Positions 26,601-35,283 of a stretch of DNA of 64,000 nucleotides are shown here, one piece after another. The notes beneath the pieces are model-generated. The model was not told where the DNA came from. It did not search any database and saw only the letters and a list, made by a program, of their open reading frames with translations. Numbering within the stretch: the stretch's first letter is position 1; every line of letters starts with the position of its first letter. Source of the DNA: Natrinema ejinorense. GTDB lineage: Archaea > Halobacteriota > Halobacteria > Halobacteriales > Natrialbaceae. The stretch covers positions 124,001 to 188,000 of the forward strand of contig NZ_NXNI01000001.1 of the NCBI RefSeq assembly GCF_002494345.1, written 5' to 3'. Made by a program: the position numbers and the translations under genes.

Positions 26601-28198
26601 TCTCGCCGCCGCCGCTGCACGACATCTACTCGATCGAGGACTTAAAGCAGCTGATCTTCGATCTCAAAGCAGCGAACGAGGAGGCAGACATCAACGTCAA
26701 GCTCGTTTCCGAGGCCGGCATCGGCACGGTCGCCGCGGGCGTCGCGAAGGCAAACGCCGACGTGGTCCACATCTCGGGCCACGACGGCGGGACCGGTGCC
26801 TCGCCGCGAACCTCCATCAAGAGCGCCGGTCTCCCCTGGGAACTGGGCCTCGCCGAAGCGAATCAGATGCTCTGTGCGACCGGCCTCCGCGACCGTATCC
26901 GCGTCTCGGCAGACGGCGGGATGAAGACCGGGCGCGACGTCGCCGTCGCCGCCCTGCTCGGTGCCGAAGAATACATCTTCGGGACCGCCTCGCTCGTCAC
27001 CGGCGGCTGCGTGATGGCCCGGCAGTGTCACAAGAACACCTGCCCGGTCGGCGTCGCCACCCAGCGTGAAGACCTGCGCAAGCGCTACCCCGGCGAGCCC
27101 GATCACGTCATCAACTACATGACGTTCATCGCGCAGGAACTGCGCGAGATCATGGCCGAACTCGGCTTCGAGACCGTCGACGAGATGATCGGTCAGGTCG
27201 GCGTCTTGGAACAGCGCACCGACGTCGACCACCCGAAGGCCCGCAAGGTCGACCTCTCGGAAGTGCTGGCCGACCCCGGCAGCGACGTCCGCCGCAAGAT
27301 CCGCGAGCAGGACCACGAACTCGAGGACCAACTCGACCGCGACCTCATCGAGGCCGCGGCCGACGCCATCGAGGAGCAGGAACCGGTCTCGCTCGAAACG
27401 GCCGTCACCAACGTCGACCGCACCGTCGGCGCGATGCTCTCGAACCGCATCACCAGCCGCTACGGCGAACCCGGCCTCCCCGAGGACACCATCACGGTCG
27501 ACCTCGAGGGCACCGCCGGACAGAGCTTCGGCGCGTTCCTCGCCAGCGGCGTCTCGATGCACCTCGATGGCAGCGCCAACGACTACGTCGGCAAGGGCCT
27601 GTCGGGCGGGAAACTCACGATTCGGACGCCCGAGACCGCGGCCTACGACCCGACCGAGAACGTCTCGATCGGCAACGTGGCCCTCTACGGCGCGACCGAC
27701 GGCCAGCTCTACGTCAACGGCGTCGCCGGCGAGCGCTTCGCGGTGCGCAACTCCGGTGCCACGGCCGTCGTCGAGGGCGTCGGCGACCACGGCTGTGAGT
27801 ACATGACCGGCGGCGTCGTCGCCGTGCTGGGCGAGACGGGCACCAACTTCGCGGCCGGGATGTCCGGCGGCGTCGCCTACGTCTACGACCCCGACGACGA
27901 GTTCGCGGCCAAGGCCAACACCGGCATGGTCTCGCTCCACGACGAGTTAGCGGAGAAAGACGAGCGGATGCTTCGCCGACTCGTCGAGAACCACGTCGCC
28001 TACACCGGCTCCGAGCGCGGTCAGCACCTGCTCGACAACTGGGAGCGCGCCCTCGAGGCCTTCGTGAAGGTCATGCCCGAGGCCTACTACGAGGCGATCA
28101 CCGAGCAAGGGAGCGACGACGTCCGCAACGAACTGCCCGGCGCACCCGAGACGACCGTCGAAGCCGAATCCGCCAGTTTCGCGGCGAGCGACGACTGA
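23642..28198 (+). CDS. gltB: Glutamate synthase, large subunit
   Basis: A 1518-residue enzyme from the ATG at 23642 (MSQPHIASSTERS). It converts glutamine and 2-oxoglutarate to two glutamates. A short propeptide precedes Cys26 (SNCGVGVV), the expected N-terminal nucleophile of the class II glutaminase domain (to about 430). A central domain follows, then the FMN-binding synthase barrel (STAAMSLGSLSPEAHE, GAKSNSGEGGE, ISGHDGGTGASPRTS). The iron-sulphur cluster cysteines lie in CVMARQCHKNTCPVG, and the C-terminal GXGXG helix begins near GKGLSGGKLTIRTP. No small subunit (GltD) gene is present, so a ferredoxin-dependent form is likely. It is central to ammonium assimilation. Confidence 0.95.
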   Translation: MSQPHIASSTERSQGLADPADARSNCGVGVVMDLDGDGGHDIVADGLELLRNLEHRGTTGAEKDTGDGAGIMLQTPDSFFESVLDASLPDTYAVGSLFLPQDDGARDALVSLVEDTFATYDLDVLEWRDVPTNNDDLGQTAVDAEPDVYQVVVTPADDISGDDFDRRLYVARRALENAVEDADIDNKERFYVVSLDAKTIVYKGLLKGVQVPTYYPDLTDERMASNFVMVHERFSTNTLGAWHLAHPYRNIIHNGEFNTIQGNINWMRARETDIESDVLSDLEAVKPIIDDPEQSDTASVDNALELLMQDGRDLEHALRMLVPEAWRGDDAMDADRKDWYDFHASLVEPWDGPALVAATDGERVGAVLDRNGLRPCRYDVTTDNRLIMASEAGALETDPENIEERGRLQPGQLFLADPNEGRVIPDEEVFDDLTDDRYGEWVDQEQVHLDDIRTTNDRAPQNAVTGLRDYQAAFGYTHDELENLIEPMTQKGKDPVGSMGDDTPLSVLTEFNRPLFSYFKQLFAQVTNPPLDYIREELVTSMESRLGFQRNLLDESPEHARQLVLDSPILTDAELESVRDCSANDITATTIDITYEPESDELGADLEAAIERVREDTVDAIESGNDVIVLSDRGVDEDRVAIPSLLATGAVHHHLVRNGLRNHVGLVVESADPRTVHHFATLVGYGAGAVNPYLAYQTIEDITAGPDGADTEVAIDAYVGALEDGLLKIMAKMGISTVESYQGAQIFEAVGLESDLVEEYFEGTENRTEGIGLAEVEEDLRERHAAAFGDDGEESDLDRHGEFEYRSGGIHHQWNPDTVGALQQAVRSNDYERYQEFAAKINDQQQNLQTLRGLLEFDSDRDPVPLEEVEPIKDIVERFSTAAMSLGSLSPEAHENNSIAMNRIGAKSNSGEGGEPPERFNTERECNVKQVASGRFGVTSTYLSNADELQIKMAQGSKPGEGGHLPGSKVNEMIAHVRKSTPGVGLISPPPLHDIYSIEDLKQLIFDLKAANEEADINVKLVSEAGIGTVAAGVAKANADVVHISGHDGGTGASPRTSIKSAGLPWELGLAEANQMLCATGLRDRIRVSADGGMKTGRDVAVAALLGAEEYIFGTASLVTGGCVMARQCHKNTCPVGVATQREDLRKRYPGEPDHVINYMTFIAQELREIMAELGFETVDEMIGQVGVLEQRTDVDHPKARKVDLSEVLADPGSDVRRKIREQDHELEDQLDRDLIEAAADAIEEQEPVSLETAVTNVDRTVGAMLSNRITSRYGEPGLPEDTITVDLEGTAGQSFGAFLASGVSMHLDGSANDYVGKGLSGGKLTIRTPETAAYDPTENVSIGNVALYGATDGQLYVNGVAGERFAVRNSGATAVVEGVGDHGCEYMTGGVVAVLGETGTNFAAGMSGGVAYVYDPDDEFAAKANTGMVSLHDELAEKDERMLRRLVENHVAYTGSERGQHLLDNWERALEAFVKVMPEAYYEAITEQGSDDVRNELPGAPETTVEAESASFAASDD

Positions 28199-28806
28199 CT
28201 CGCACGGACCGCCCCGAATCGATCGGTCATCCGAGTATCTCGTTCTCAGACGGTCGATCACTCCCCGACTCCTGTGAGTGGCCTCGACGTCGGCTATAGC
28301 CGTTTGTCTCGTTGTAAATCGGTTCGGGTGCTACTATACGAATCGAGACGTCAGACGTTGGAACACAGTATCCGCCACTCGAGTCTCCTCAGTCGCCTCT
28401 CCGCGTCGCGAGCGATGGCGCGTTCGATCGAGAAACAGCGGAACGATACTATAGTAGCCACGGAAACGAACGGCACACTGATCCCAACGCTGTCGTGCGA
28501 TCAGGTGTGCCAGTGGCCACTATCGGAGTCAGGAGCTCACCTGCCGACTGGCGGGTATGCCGGCTGCCCACACATGAACAGGCTGCATCGGAACCGCGCG
28601 TCGGGTTCCGCTGTCTACCGGGTGTCTTCCACCTCGCACGATTACTCCCGGTAGGTGTGATCGTCGGTGGATCTCTGTGGTGCGTTCGTTGCGTGATCAC
28701 CTCCGCAGTCACTCACTTTCATCTCGTCTAACTTAATCTTTAGCCCTGTCTAATCCTTTCTGTCGGCAGCTCGATCAGCCACTCACGGAACCAGTGACGG
28801 GATCGG
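28199..28806. other. Intergenic region containing element copy C
   Basis: No gene recognised in about 600 bases. It contains the palindromic element C at 28450 to 28524. A block near 28297 to 28345, bounded by GGCTATAG and GCTACTATA, might be a heavily decayed relative. AT-rich sequence at about 28730 to 28750 has no obvious target gene on the plus strand. Confidence 0.5.
28450..28524 (+). mobile_element. Palindromic MITE-like element, copy C (shortened)
   Basis: It begins TATAGTAGCCAC and ends GTGGCCACTATC, with the conserved interior CACACTGATC and TGCGATCAGGTGTG. At 75 bp it is about nine bases shorter than A and B, missing part of the right arm, and is the most diverged at its ends. Confidence 0.7.
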
Positions 28807-29427
28807 CTACTCACGGCCGAGCGTGTGAAACTCGTCGTTCGGCCGCATCTCGGCGAAGGTGGCCATCCGATTGCTCATGTTGTAGTAGGCGGTCACGGCC
28901 GCGATGTCCCAGATCGCCTCCTCGCTGAAGCCGGCCTCCCGGAGCGCCTCGAAGTGGTCCCGTTCGATCTCGGTCGGCCGTTCGGTGAGCGTGACCGCGA
29001 CGTCGAGCATCGTCCGGTGGGCCTCGTTGATATCCGCGGTTCGGTAGTTCGCGATCAGCTGATCCGCGAGCGTCGGGTCCTCGGCGTAGATCCGCACGAG
29101 TGCGCCGTGGGCGACGTTGCAGTAGTAACAGTGATTGACGCCCGAAACCGCCACGATGATCATCTCGATCTCCTCGCGCTCGAGGGCCGTGTCCTCGACG
29201 AGTGCGTCGTGATACTGGAAAAAGGCCCGGAAGTGCGAGGGCTTGTACGCGAACGCGGAGAAGACGTTCGGCGTGAACCCGGCGCGGTCGGTCTCGGCTT
29301 CGATCCGTTCTCGCAGGTCCTCGGGGAGGTCGTCGAACGCGGGGACGGGAAACCGGCCCATCGCGTCGCCGTTGAGTTCCGGGGTGGCGTCGGCCGTCGA
29401 CTCGGATTCGGGTTCTGACTTACCCAT
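28807..29427 (-). CDS. AhpD-like peroxidase-related protein
   Basis: A 206-residue member of the carboxymuconolactone decarboxylase/AhpD superfamily. The redox CxxC plus histidine motif is present in NHCYYCNVAHGALV. Around it are the helices FSAFAYKPSHFRAFFQYHDAL, LEREEIEMIIVAVS and the C-terminal AVTAYYNMSNRMATFAEMRPN, typical of the uncharacterised peroxidase-related group. It probably takes part in thiol-based peroxide or alkylhydroperoxide reduction in the cytoplasm. The extra 25 acidic N-terminal residues are a halophilic feature or a start too far upstream; a start at the ATG before GRFPVPAF is possible. Confidence 0.8.
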   Translation of the reverse strand: MGKSEPESESTADATPELNGDAMGRFPVPAFDDLPEDLRERIEAETDRAGFTPNVFSAFAYKPSHFRAFFQYHDALVEDTALEREEIEMIIVAVSGVNHCYYCNVAHGALVRIYAEDPTLADQLIANYRTADINEAHRTMLDVAVTLTERPTEIERDHFEALREAGFSEEAIWDIAAVTAYYNMSNRMATFAEMRPNDEFHTLGRE

Positions 29428-29475
29428 AGCTACCGTTTCACAAGCATCCGTAATAATTCAGGCGACGGGTCGAGA

Positions 29476-29883
29476 CTACTCGACGACACCGCCGGCATCG
29501 ACCGCCGCCTCGAGAACGGTCTCGACGTTCGGGAACGCAAGGAGGTGTGACTCACACTCGCAGTCCGAGGCTCCGAACTCGGGAACCAGCTGGCCGGGGA
29601 GCGAGCCCGCGAGTTCACACTCCCGATCGGCGTCGGGGAACGTGATCGCGGTCTCGAGACGCGTCGCGGCGTGACCGAGCAGGTAATCGACGTGCCAGTG
29701 ACGGGTCTCGCGGTCGCCGGCGGCGAGCTCGCGGTGGCGGTCGACGCGGCTGAAGCCGCCGGGCCCGAAGGCGCTGCCGACGTACGCGTACGCGCCGGCG
29801 GCGAACTCCCGCTCGCCCAGCGCACCGACCTGGATGGTCGTCGATCGGTTCACGTCGATCACGAGGACGTACGTACCGCTCAT
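29476..29883 (-). CDS. DUF123 family GIY-YIG-like nuclease domain protein
   Basis: A 135-residue protein from the ATG at 29883 (MSGTYVLVIDVNRS). Motifs of DUF123 follow: GTYVLVI, GAYAYVGSAFGPGGFSRVDRH and RHWHVDYLL, with later cysteines (SDCECESHLL). DUF123 is a variant of the GIY-YIG fold, often fused or linked to endonuclease III, and may act on DNA. The GIY and YIG elements are visible as GTY and AYVGSA. No partner endonuclease gene is adjacent here. Confidence 0.8.
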   Translation of the reverse strand: MSGTYVLVIDVNRSTTIQVGALGEREFAAGAYAYVGSAFGPGGFSRVDRHRELAAGDRETRHWHVDYLLGHAATRLETAITFPDADRECELAGSLPGQLVPEFGASDCECESHLLAFPNVETVLEAAVDAGGVVE

Positions 29884-29955
29884 ACCGGCTGGTCGGGATA
29901 GCGGCGACAAAAACGGGGTGGTTCCGCCCGCGGCCTGCAATGCAAGCGTGGACCA

Positions 29956-30957
29956 CTAGCGCGGACGGTTCGGCCGTGACGGATCGGTTCCGATATCGTA
30001 GACCTGTCGGGCGTCCGTCTTCGGTCCGAACGCGAACAACCCGCGGGCGGGTTCGTACTCGTAGGTGACCCACTGCGGGAGGAACTGGGCCCCGACCAGT
30101 TTGCGAACGGCGAGCTGTTTGAGCCGAGCCGACGGGGTCAACTGATCGGTCAGCCGGAGATCGACGATGCCGTCGAAGACGTACTCCACGGGGTCGTCCT
30201 CGTCGTCCGCTGCCGTCGCGGCGGCGACGATCGGGACGAACCGGGCCTTGGAGACCGTCGCCCGGATCTCCGTGACGAAGTCCTGAACCAGTTGCCCCTG
30301 GAGCAACGACTCGAGTTCGTCCAGCGAGTCGATCGTGACCAGCCCGGTTTCGGTCATCTCGAGGTCGTCGAGCGCGCCGTACAGGCTGTTCGCCATCTCG
30401 CGACGGTCGCTCGGATCGCGCACGTCGACGATGGCGTCGGCGGCGGCCTCGCCGAGGAACGCCGACCAGTCGTTGCGCTTCTCGAGGAAGTCCTCGCGGT
30501 CGTCGAGTCGATACGTGAAACAGTCGATGATCCGCAGTCGGTCGTTTTCCAGCGCCGGCAGGACGTTCCAGCCGTTCGCGTAGAACCGCTCGAGCGTCGC
30601 CGTCGGCGGATTCGCGACGGAAACGACGACGGCGGGCTCGCCCCGCTCGAGGGCGCGCCAGGCGAGTTCGATCCCCAGTTCGGCGCGACGGGTTCCCTCC
30701 TCACCCGAGAGTAAGAGCAACGAGTCGGCGGGGATGCCGTTCGGGAGCAGCGAGTCCAGGGGTTCGACGCCGCTACGGATCCGCTTGTAGGCGCCGGGAT
30801 CGGACATCGTCGACTCGTCGGCGGCGGCGTCGCGGCAGGCGACCGAACAGTATCGGCCCTCGTTGCCCTCTTCGGGATCGCCCGGAATCGGATACTGACA
30901 GTGGTCGCACTCGAGTGGATACTCGGCGGTGCGATCCGTCCAGAACTGCGCTGACAT
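29956..30957 (-). CDS. RecA/RAD55-like ATPase homologue with zinc finger and no P-loop
   Basis: A 333-residue protein from the ATG at 30957 (MSAQFWTDRTAEYP). Residues 17 to 45 hold a zinc-finger-like CDHCQYPIPG...YCSVAC. The rest follows the KaiC/RAD55 fold (IRSGVEPLDSLLPNGIPADSLLLLSG, AVVVSVANPP, GLVTIDSLDELESLL). The Walker A loop expected after LLLLSG reads EEGTRRAEL and lacks the GKT/S residues, so ATP binding is doubtful. Haloarchaeal relatives are linked to signal transduction. It is divergent from the epimerase gene at 31133. Confidence 0.8.
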   Translation of the reverse strand: MSAQFWTDRTAEYPLECDHCQYPIPGDPEEGNEGRYCSVACRDAAADESTMSDPGAYKRIRSGVEPLDSLLPNGIPADSLLLLSGEEGTRRAELGIELAWRALERGEPAVVVSVANPPTATLERFYANGWNVLPALENDRLRIIDCFTYRLDDREDFLEKRNDWSAFLGEAAADAIVDVRDPSDRREMANSLYGALDDLEMTETGLVTIDSLDELESLLQGQLVQDFVTEIRATVSKARFVPIVAAATAADDEDDPVEYVFDGIVDLRLTDQLTPSARLKQLAVRKLVGAQFLPQWVTYEYEPARGLFAFGPKTDARQVYDIGTDPSRPNRPR

Positions 30958-31132
30958 ACCGACCCCGTCTACGCGGAACGGAATCAAAGAACCCTCCCCT
31001 GAACGGTGTGGCTCCTGGGACGCTACCGACCGCGACCACCCCGCGAGCCGGTGGCCGGTTTGGCCGCCGATCGTCGTCGATCGTAATCCGTCGGTTCGCC
31101 ACAGTTTTCCCCCGCAGGCCTGTCGGTTACGT

Positions 31133-32122
31133 ATGGACAGCGCACTCGTTATCGGCGGCACTCGCTTTATCGGCCGCCACCTCGTCGACGACCTGCTCGA
31201 CCACGAGTACGACGTGACGATCTTCAATCGGGGGACCCACGACGACCCCTTCGCGGACGACGACCGCGTCGACCACGTCGAGGGCGATCGGACGAACGAC
31301 ACGGCTCTCGAAGCAGCTGCGACGACGGTCGATCCCGACGCCGTCTTCGACTGCGTAGCCTACCACCCCAAGGACGTCCGCGCCGCGACCAGGATCTTCG
31401 GGGAGTGTGAGAGCTACGTCTCCGTCTCGAGCGGAGCCGCGTACGGTCGCGAGGAGATCCCAAAGCGCGAAACCGAGACGCCACTCGAGCCCTGTACAGC
31501 CGAGCAGGCGACCGACGACTCCGCCGAGACCTACGGCAATCGCAAAGCCGAGTGTGATCGAGCGGTGTTCGCGGCGGCCGAGGACGGGGTCCGTGCCATG
31601 GCGGTCCGACCGCCGATCGTCTACGGTCCCCACGACTACACCGAGCGCCTGGACTGGTGGATCGACCGCGTGAACCGGTTCGACCGCGTCGTGGTCCCCG
31701 GCGACGGGACGAACGTCTGGCACCGCGTGTACGTCGACGACGTCGCCAGCGCGCTACGGATCGTCGCCGAACAGGGTGTGGCCGGCGAGGCCTACAACGT
31801 CGGCGACCGGCGGCTGGTCACGCTCGAGGAGATGGTCGAGTTGATCGCCGAGTCGCTCGCCACCACCGTCGACGTCGTCCACGCCGGCCCGCGCGAGCTT
31901 GCGGCCGGCGAGATCGAACTCGACGACTACCCCCTTTATCGGGAGTATCCCCACGTGCTCTCGACCGCGAAACTCGCCGCGCTGGGCTGGGAATCGACGC
32001 CGCTCGAGGAGGCGATGGAACGGGCGGTCGACGACCACCTCGAGAGCGACCGGGACGGGGACGAGAACGGACCGGACCGCGAGGCCGAGGAGCGCGTCCT
32101 CGGGATCCTCGAGACGCTCTGA
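31133..32122 (+). CDS. NAD-dependent epimerase/dehydratase
   Basis: A 329-residue protein from the ATG at 31133 (MDSALVIGGTRFIGRHL), with an NAD-binding GGTRFIG motif, a VDPDAVFDCVAYHPKDV strand, SVSSGAAYGREEIPK and the Tyr-Lys pair in YGNRKAECDRAV. It matches the atypical SDR/RmlD-CSP41-like branch common in haloarchaea, whose substrate is undefined. Its stop codon abuts the stop of the convergent M48-like gene, with no intergenic base. Confidence 0.85.
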   Translation: MDSALVIGGTRFIGRHLVDDLLDHEYDVTIFNRGTHDDPFADDDRVDHVEGDRTNDTALEAAATTVDPDAVFDCVAYHPKDVRAATRIFGECESYVSVSSGAAYGREEIPKRETETPLEPCTAEQATDDSAETYGNRKAECDRAVFAAAEDGVRAMAVRPPIVYGPHDYTERLDWWIDRVNRFDRVVVPGDGTNVWHRVYVDDVASALRIVAEQGVAGEAYNVGDRRLVTLEEMVELIAESLATTVDVVHAGPRELAAGEIELDDYPLYREYPHVLSTAKLAALGWESTPLEEAMERAVDDHLESDRDGDENGPDREAEERVLGILETL

Positions 32123-33202
32123 TCAGGCATCGCGAATGCGCTCGAGCCGTCGCGCCGTCGACGGCCTCGACGCGAGCCGTTCGTGGAGTCGTCCGCGATC
32201 GTCGGCCAGATCCGCGGTGGCCTCGTACGCGCTCGCGAGGTCGTCGGCACCGACCGATCGAGCGGCGCGACGGTCGGCAGCGAACTCACAGCGCTGGAGG
32301 TACCAGGACAGGAGCGGCCAGACGATGGCGAGCGCGGGGAGCGCGACGAGCATCGATCGCCAGACGGTCAGGGTCAGGACCACTCCGAACAGCAGAGACA
32401 CGACGAGTGCTCGGCGCTCGAGGAGTCGGAGGTCGTCGGCCGCGTTTGCCCGTGCACACAGTGCCGTCAGTTCGTCGTCGTCGAGGGCGTCGAACGCGTG
32501 GTCGGTAGCGTACAACCGCCGGTTCCGGAACGATCCGCCGAGGTAGGGGCCGGCCGTTTCGGTCTCCTCGCCGGGAAGGACGCCCGCGAGCGGTGCCGTC
32601 AGGTCGGCTCGGTCGGCCGCGGCCTCGAGTCGTCGTCGCTGGTGGGCCGTCGGCTCGACGAGTTCCTGTGAGAGCTGCACGCTGTACTGTGACCAGACGG
32701 AGACCCAGACCAGGAGCACCGCGAACAGGATCGGAATCAGGAACGGACTCGGATCCGACAGCCTGACGAGGACGATCAGCGGGGCGATCATACCGAGACA
32801 GAGCACCGCCATCGCGACGAGGTACTTTGCGAGACGACCGACCGCAGTTGCAGCCGAGATCTCGAGGCCGCGCCGCTCGCGGGCGTAGGGAAAGACGCCG
32901 AGGTACGTGACGAGGACCGCGACGATCGTTCCGATCGCCGTCGGGACCCAGGCGAGGGGAGCCGCCAGTCTACCGGCCAGCGCCGGATGGATCGACGAGA
33001 GAGCCGTCTCGGTTGCGTCGACGAGGCCGAATAGTGTGAGGCCGACGACGGCCGTGAGGCCGACGAGGGACAGCAATCGGTACGTTCCGCGCGATCGATG
33101 AGCGTCGCCATGGCCGCGGCCCGTTGTGTACGAGCCGTACAGTCGGCCTGCGAGGTGGCCGACGACGAGCAAGCCGAGCCAGAACGCGACTGCCGCGATC
33201 AT
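32123..33202 (-). CDS. M48-like membrane protein without the zinc motif
   Basis: A 359-residue protein with about six hydrophobic segments: AFWLGLLVVGHLAG, LLSLVGLTAVVGLTLFGL, AWVPTAIGTIVAVLV, YLVAMAVLCLGMIAPLIVL, LLFGVVLTLTVW and LVALPALAIVWPLLSW. The order matches M48 peptidases of the HtpX/Ste24 type, including the distal ligand segment RCEFAADRRAARSVG. Where HExxH should follow LDDDELTAL the sequence is CARANAADD, so zinc binding is lost. It is probably a pseudo-enzyme; the gene itself is intact. Confidence 0.75.
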   Translation of the reverse strand: MIAAVAFWLGLLVVGHLAGRLYGSYTTGRGHGDAHRSRGTYRLLSLVGLTAVVGLTLFGLVDATETALSSIHPALAGRLAAPLAWVPTAIGTIVAVLVTYLGVFPYARERRGLEISAATAVGRLAKYLVAMAVLCLGMIAPLIVLVRLSDPSPFLIPILFAVLLVWVSVWSQYSVQLSQELVEPTAHQRRRLEAAADRADLTAPLAGVLPGEETETAGPYLGGSFRNRRLYATDHAFDALDDDELTALCARANAADDLRLLERRALVVSLLFGVVLTLTVWRSMLVALPALAIVWPLLSWYLQRCEFAADRRAARSVGADDLASAYEATADLADDRGRLHERLASRPSTARRLERIRDA

Positions 33203-33384
33203 ATTCGCCGGTTACAGTTGGAAATTTTACAATCCATCGCATTCGTCACGGCGGAAGCGGACGGGTCAGCGACGCGCTCGGGTATCGCTCGCGTCGATCA
33301 CATCGGGACCGATCACGGCGGGTTCGCGTCGATCGACGCGCCGACGAGGAAAAACACATGTCCCGGGGGTGTGTCAGGGCCAGT

Positions 33385-34446
33385 ATGTTCGAGAAGTCGA
33401 CGTGGATCCGTCTCCCGCGAAACGTCGTGGTCGGCCACGGCGTTCGCAGCGAGGTCGTCGACGTGGTCGACGATCTCCACTTACAGGGGCGGCCGCTGTT
33501 CGTCACGAGTCCGACGCCCCGAACCGTCGCTGCCGACCCCATCGCGGCCGACTTCGAAGCCGCGGGGATCGACCCAGCGATCGTCACGATCGAGAAAGCG
33601 ACCTTCGACGCCGTCGAACGGGTGATCGAGGTCGCCGAGGCCGAGGCGGTCTCCTACCTCGTCGGCATCGGCGGCGGGAAGGCCATCGACATCGCGAAGA
33701 TGGCCAGCCACCACCTCGATATGGGGTTTCTGTCGGTTCCGACGGCGGCGAGCCACGATGGGATCGTCAGCAATCGCGGCTCCGTCCCGGACGGTGATTC
33801 CCGTCACAGCGTCGCCGCGGAACCGCCGCTGGCGGTCGTCGCCGACACCGGAATTCTCGCCGACGCCCCCTGGGAGCTGACGACCGCCGGCTGTGCCGAC
33901 ATCATTTCGAACTACACCGCCGTCATGGACTGGCGGCTCGCCCAGCGATTGAAAGACGTCGAGTACTCCGAGTACGCCGCTGCGCTCTCGGAGATGACCG
34001 CCGAGATCCTCGTCGACAACGCCGATCTCATCCGACCGGGGCTCGAGGAATCGGCCTGGGTCGTCACCAAGGCGCTGATGTCCTCCGGCGTCGCGATGAG
34101 CATCGCCGGCTCCTCGCGGCCGGCCAGCGGCGCGGAACACCTCTTTTCGCACCAGCTCGATCGGCTTGCCCCCGGAACGGCTCTCCACGGCCATCAGGTC
34201 GGCGTCGGCTCGGTCATGACCGCCTACCTCCACGGCGGCGACCGGGGCATCTGGCGCGACATTCGGGACGCGCTGGCGAGTATCGACGCGCCGACGACCG
34301 CGGCGGAACTGGGAATCGACGACGAGACCGTGGTGGAGGCCTTAACGACCTGCCACCGGATCCGCGACCGCTACACGATCCTCGGCGACGGGATGAACGA
34401 GCGGGCCGCTCGAGACGTGGCGACGAAAACCGGCGTCATCGATTGA
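33385..34446 (+). CDS. egsA: NAD(P)-dependent glycerol-1-phosphate dehydrogenase
   Basis: A 353-residue enzyme from the ATG at 33385 (MFEKSTWIRLPRNVVVG). It reduces dihydroxyacetone phosphate to sn-glycerol-1-phosphate, the backbone of archaeal membrane lipids. Family signatures are GIGGGKAIDIAKMAS, SVPTAASHDGIVSNRGS and the zinc-site histidines in ASGAEHLFSHQLD and LHGHQVGVGS. Length and motif order are those of archaeal EgsA. It is a housekeeping gene, convergent with the ABC permease gene. Confidence 0.95.
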   Translation: MFEKSTWIRLPRNVVVGHGVRSEVVDVVDDLHLQGRPLFVTSPTPRTVAADPIAADFEAAGIDPAIVTIEKATFDAVERVIEVAEAEAVSYLVGIGGGKAIDIAKMASHHLDMGFLSVPTAASHDGIVSNRGSVPDGDSRHSVAAEPPLAVVADTGILADAPWELTTAGCADIISNYTAVMDWRLAQRLKDVEYSEYAAALSEMTAEILVDNADLIRPGLEESAWVVTKALMSSGVAMSIAGSSRPASGAEHLFSHQLDRLAPGTALHGHQVGVGSVMTAYLHGGDRGIWRDIRDALASIDAPTTAAELGIDDETVVEALTTCHRIRDRYTILGDGMNERAARDVATKTGVID

Positions 34447-34461
34447 ATCGCCGTCGGGGCC

Positions 34462-35283
34462 TCAGCTCAGATCGGCCCGCTCGAACCGCCAGAGGCCGAG
34501 GACGATCGGGACGACGATCCAGCCAAGCAGGATGGCGACCATCATCTCTCCCTCGAGGAACCACGGCACGTCCGATTGAACGGCACGGAAACTGTCGGGA
34601 AAGACCAGATCCGTAGCGTTGACGTACGAGGCTGTCGGACTGAGCACCGACTGAACGAACATGATCTGGTTGCCGGCGATATCGAGCCCCGCGAGGTCGT
34701 TGAGCACGTAGTTGATCGCGAGGCGAAGTGGGCCAAACAGGTTCAAGACGTTCGTCACGAAGAAGAAGCCGATCGCGCCCCCCATTGCGCGCGACCGGGA
34801 CGCCGTCGCGGCCGAGATACCGATCGCGACGGCGATGTACGTCAGCGCGTAGAGGACGGTCAGTACTGCGACCCCGACGAAGGTCTCGATCTCGAGTGAG
34901 GGGTACCAGCGGACTGCGAACCCGGCGCTGAGGAGGAACGCGGCGAGGATGGAGATCGTGACGACCGCCGCCCGGGTCAGATACTTGCCGAAAACGACGT
35001 CCCGGCGGCTGTTTGGAATCGACAGGAGGTACTTGACGCCGCCGGACTCGCGTTCGCCGGCGATCGCCAGATACGCCGAGACGAGGGCGATCAGTGGAAT
35101 GAACATCGCACCGATGCCGGTGAGGTTCCGCAGCGCGGTCTTGATGTCGGGGTTCGGCACGTTGGTTTGCCCGAAGTAGATCATCAGTATCATGAAGAAG
35201 GCGTAGAGTCCGGCGACGAACCAGACGATCTTGGATCGCCGGACGTCGAGGAAGTCCTTCCGCGCGACGTCGAGCGTGCTCAT
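34462..35283 (-). CDS. ABC-2 type transporter permease
   Basis: A 273-residue protein with six membrane helices. The first follows a basic N-terminus (ARKDFLDVRRSKIVWFVAGLYAFFMI). The family signature SAYLAIAGERESGGVKYLLSIP after the second helix precedes RDVVFGKYLTRAAVV. The last helix is VAILLGWIVVPIVLGLW. It forms the membrane channel for the ATPase encoded just upstream, whose gene overlaps it by four bases (ATGA). The substrate is unknown; drugs, lipids or peptides are usual for this family. Confidence 0.85.
   Translation of the reverse strand: MSTLDVARKDFLDVRRSKIVWFVAGLYAFFMILMIYFGQTNVPNPDIKTALRNLTGIGAMFIPLIALVSAYLAIAGERESGGVKYLLSIPNSRRDVVFGKYLTRAAVVTISILAAFLLSAGFAVRWYPSLEIETFVGVAVLTVLYALTYIAVAIGISAATASRSRAMGGAIGFFFVTNVLNLFGPLRLAINYVLNDLAGLDIAGNQIMFVQSVLSPTASYVNATDLVFPDSFRAVQSDVPWFLEGEMMVAILLGWIVVPIVLGLWRFERADLS

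Noticed and set aside
28297-28345. Possible sixth palindromic element (GGCTATAG ... GCTACTATA)
   Set aside because: Only the ends resemble the family, the interior does not match and the spacing is shorter; too weak to count.
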